A stretch of 64,000 bases of DNA from Chryseobacterium sp. 52 (lineage in GTDB: Bacteria; Bacteroidota; Bacteroidia; Flavobacteriales; Weeksellaceae), in contig NZ_PEEX01000001.1 in the NCBI RefSeq assembly GCF_002754245.1, positions 2,398,001 through 2,462,000 on the forward strand, read 5' to 3'. Positions within the stretch are counted from its first letter, which is position 1. Each line of letters starts with the position of its first letter. The notes beneath the pieces are model-generated. The model worked only from the letters and a program-made list of their open reading frames with translations, did not search any database and was not told the DNA's origin. Positions 61,671-64,000 of the stretch are shown here, one piece after another. The position numbers were made by a program, and so were the translations under genes.

Positions 61671-62832
61671 CGGAGGTTTGGATACCTCTTACTGTGCTAA
61701 ATATCTTAGTGAAACACTGGGATATGAAGTGTATGCAGTTACTGTAAATACCGGAGGTTTTTCTAAGGAAGAAGAAAAAGAACTGGAGAAAAAAGCCTTC
61801 AATCTTGGGGTGAAAGAATACAGGTGCGTTGATGCTCAGGAGGATTATTATAATTCTTGTGTAAAATATCTGATCTTCGGAAATGTGCTGAAAAACAATA
61901 CCTATCCACTGTCAGTGAGTGCTGAACGTACGGTTCAGGCGCAGGAAATAGCAAAATATGCCATTGAAGCAGGTGCTGATGCTATTGCTCACGGAAGTAC
62001 GGGAGCGGGGAACGATCAGGTTCGTTTCGATTTGATTTTCCAGGTGATGTGCCCGGAAGTAGAGATTATCACGCCAATCCGAGATATGAGCCTGTCCCGT
62101 GAGGAAGAAATTGAATTTTTGAAAAACAACGGTTATGAAATGGAGTTTCATAAAGCCCAATATTCAGTAAACAAAGGGTTATGGGGAACTTCAGTGGGAG
62201 GAAAAGAAACCCTGACATCAAGAAATTATCTTCCTGAAGATGCTTTTCCATCACAAATTAAAGAAACTCAGCCTTCAGAACTGGAAATTGAGTTTAAAAA
62301 TGGTGAAGTTGTAGCCGTGAATGGAGAAAGCTTTGAACATTCTGTCTATGCTATTAAAAAAATTGAAGAACTGGCTTCTGCTTATGGAATTGGCCGTGAT
62401 ATTCACGTTGGAGATACGATTGTTGGAATTAAAGGAAGAGTAGGGTTTGAAGCGGCAGCGGCATCGGTAATTATCAAAGCCCATCATTTATTAGAGAAGC
62501 ATACGCTTTCAAAATATCAGCAGATGATGAAATCACAGTTGTCCGACTGGTATGGAAACTGGCTGCATGAAGCACTTTTCTTAGATCCGGTGATGAGAAA
62601 TATTGAAACTTTCTTAACGGATTCTCAGGAAGCGGTAAGCGGAAAAGTATTTATAACACTTCATCCCTACCGATTTATTTTAAATGGTATTGAATCTGAT
62701 CACGATCTGATGTCTGATAAATTCGGAAGCTACGGTGAAGCCAACAGAGCCTGGACAGGAGATGATGTAAAAGGATATACAAAAATTGTAAGCAATTCTT
62801 TAAATATATACCATCAGATCAATTCAAAATAA
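61639..62832 (+). CDS. argG: Argininosuccinate synthase
   Basis: ATP-dependent ligase joining citrulline and aspartate. 397 residues from the ATG at 61639, giving the canonical VVLAFSGGLDTSYC nucleotide loop near the start; a TTG-type start further upstream would add unnatural residues. HGSTGAGNDQVRFD (aspartate/ATP site) and SVNKGLWGTSVGG are intact. The start lies inside the GNAT gene, so the two are translationally coupled. argC follows after 69 bases. Confidence 0.95.
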   Translation: MEKKKVVLAFSGGLDTSYCAKYLSETLGYEVYAVTVNTGGFSKEEEKELEKKAFNLGVKEYRCVDAQEDYYNSCVKYLIFGNVLKNNTYPLSVSAERTVQAQEIAKYAIEAGADAIAHGSTGAGNDQVRFDLIFQVMCPEVEIITPIRDMSLSREEEIEFLKNNGYEMEFHKAQYSVNKGLWGTSVGGKETLTSRNYLPEDAFPSQIKETQPSELEIEFKNGEVVAVNGESFEHSVYAIKKIEELASAYGIGRDIHVGDTIVGIKGRVGFEAAAASVIIKAHHLLEKHTLSKYQQMMKSQLSDWYGNWLHEALFLDPVMRNIETFLTDSQEAVSGKVFITLHPYRFILNGIESDHDLMSDKFGSYGEANRAWTGDDVKGYTKIVSNSLNIYHQINSK

Positions 62833-62901
62833 AAAGTTCTGAAGGACGAATTTAATAAAAGATAGGGCGAATCCTGTCAACAAAATCATATCATTTTAAA
62901 T

Positions 62902-63864
62902 ATGAAAAAAGTAGGAATTGTAGGCGCCAACGGCTACACAGGAAGCGAATTGGTCCGTCTGCTGGCTTTTCATCCCAATGTGACATTGAGTTTTTTATAT
63001 AGCCGTTCCAATTCGGGGACAAAGATTTCAGATTTGTACCCGGATTTAACGGCAGTTTGTGAACAGGTTTTAACAGATAAACCGGAAGACGTGGATATTC
63101 TTTTCTTATGTCTTCCTCATAAAGAAAGCTATAACTGGCTGACTCAAAATCCTGTCAAGGATGAGGCTTTGGTTATTGACCTTGGAAATGATTTCCGTCT
63201 GGATGGAAAATTGGGAAACAGAGATTTTATCTACGGACTTCCCGAAATCAATAAAAAAAATCTGATCGGGTCAAAAAGCATTGCTAATCCGGGATGTTTC
63301 GCAACGGCCATTCAATTAGCTCTGCTTCCATTAGCCGGAAAAGAATTATTGAATGAAGTATATACAACAGGAATTACAGGTTCGACCGGTGCTGGCCAGT
63401 CTTTGCAGGCAACAACGCATTTTACCTGGAGGAACGATAATATCTCAGCATACAAAACTCTGACACATCAGCATGTAGATGAGGTTTTGCAGCAGTTAGT
63501 TTCTTTTAATCATAAAGAAATCAGTCTGAATTTTGTTCCATGGAGAGGAGATTTTGCAAGGGGGATTTTTACAAGTTCTACCGTAAAAACAGATTTAATA
63601 CTTTCAGATATCCGTCAGTTGTATCAGGATTTTTATGAAGATGCACCTTTTGTCAAGGTAAGTGAGAATGCAATTGATTTAAAACAGGTTGTCAATACCA
63701 ATCGCTGTGTGATTCATATAGAAAAGAGTGGAAATGTTGCAGTCATTCACTCGGCGATTGACAATTTGCTTAAAGGAGCCTCCGGACAGGCAGTTCAGAA
63801 CATGAATATCGCAATGGGCTGGGAAGAAAACTTAGGGTTGAATTTAAAACCAATAGCATTTTAA
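62902..63864 (+). CDS. argC: N-acetyl-gamma-glutamyl-phosphate reductase
   Basis: NADPH-dependent reductase of arginine synthesis. 320 residues, the shorter form. GANGYTGSELVRLL nucleotide loop at residues 8-21, catalytic Cys in SIANPGCFATA, and GITGSTGAGQSLQATTHFTWR. Third gene of the GNAT-argG-argC unit; further arg genes are expected beyond the window edge. Confidence 0.94.
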   Translation: MKKVGIVGANGYTGSELVRLLAFHPNVTLSFLYSRSNSGTKISDLYPDLTAVCEQVLTDKPEDVDILFLCLPHKESYNWLTQNPVKDEALVIDLGNDFRLDGKLGNRDFIYGLPEINKKNLIGSKSIANPGCFATAIQLALLPLAGKELLNEVYTTGITGSTGAGQSLQATTHFTWRNDNISAYKTLTHQHVDEVLQQLVSFNHKEISLNFVPWRGDFARGIFTSSTVKTDLILSDIRQLYQDFYEDAPFVKVSENAIDLKQVVNTNRCVIHIEKSGNVAVIHSAIDNLLKGASGQAVQNMNIAMGWEENLGLNLKPIAF

Positions 63865-64000
63865 ATTAGGTTTTTAAAGCCAATTGTCAATAAGTCATAT
63901 AGTGAATTTTTAAACTCAAAGTAAAACCGACCTGGGAAAGTGGAGCGTTAAGACAATTAATTCTGTGAACGTTAAAAAAATTCTACTGTTCGAAGCGCAA
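63865..64000 (+). other. Right-edge intergenic region, possible start of the next gene
   Basis: 136 bases after argC. A GTG at 63965 opens a frame reading VNVKKILLFEAQ to the window end. It might begin the next arg-cluster gene, but there are too few codons to tell. Confidence 0.3.

Overview
The window is about 64 kb of AT-rich chromosome from a member of the Bacteroidota, most likely the family Weeksellaceae and close to Chryseobacterium. This rests on several signals: three exported proteins with type IX secretion (T9SS) C-terminal sorting domains, a fused SecDF, an OMP_b-brl-type TonB-linked receptor, almost no Shine-Dalgarno sequences, and -7 boxes of the form TAnnTTTG. The species assignment is inference. 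No rRNA, tRNA, CRISPR array, prophage or intact insertion sequence was seen.

Layout. 1-8.6 kb: the 3' part of a DEAD-box helicase, a hydrolase/TPR pair, small lipoproteins, a YqhD-like alcohol dehydrogenase, and a HxlR-type regulator divergent from a dihydrolipoyl dehydrogenase with a clear double operator between them. 8.6-14.2 kb: a membrane protein, PEP carboxylase, a 99-100 bp tandem repeat, and a T9SS-secreted subtilase. 14.2-17.4 kb: a sugar-nucleotide/surface-polysaccharide cluster (DegT aminotransferase, GalE, nucleotidyltransferase). 17.5-23.4 kb, minus strand: a TonB-linked receptor, MltG and DapF (cell wall), a low-complexity lipoprotein and PnuC. 23.6-33.5 kb: amino-acid permease, HemN, a polytopic membrane protein, a T9SS-secreted sugar dehydrogenase, and SecDF. 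33.7-38.2 kb: an MFS exporter, AraC regulator, barrel protein, DoxX and a lipoprotein. 38.5-41.3 kb: TatA, PAP2 phosphatase, a TPR protein, TrmL and RlmH. 41.3-42.6 kb: a gene-poor stretch with frameshifted gene remnants. 42.6-47.5 kb: YihY, NhaA, RelA/SpoT and a small stress-type protein.

The most interesting block is 49.0-60.2 kb, all on the minus strand. It holds an outer-membrane porin, an MFS transporter with an unusual periplasmic insert, two tiny membrane proteins, a GNAT, a histidine kinase fused to a sodium/solute symporter domain, a receiver-only response regulator, a PrpE-like short-chain acyl-CoA synthetase and acetyl-CoA synthetase. I read it as a self-contained short-chain carboxylate (acetate/propionate) sensing, uptake and activation locus, analogous to the CrbS/CrbR acetate switch but with a different architecture. 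The right edge begins an arginine-biosynthesis cluster (GNAT, argG, argC). A family of degenerate TCTGAAATCT/CATCTTGATTCTTG elements recurs in at least five intergenic regions.
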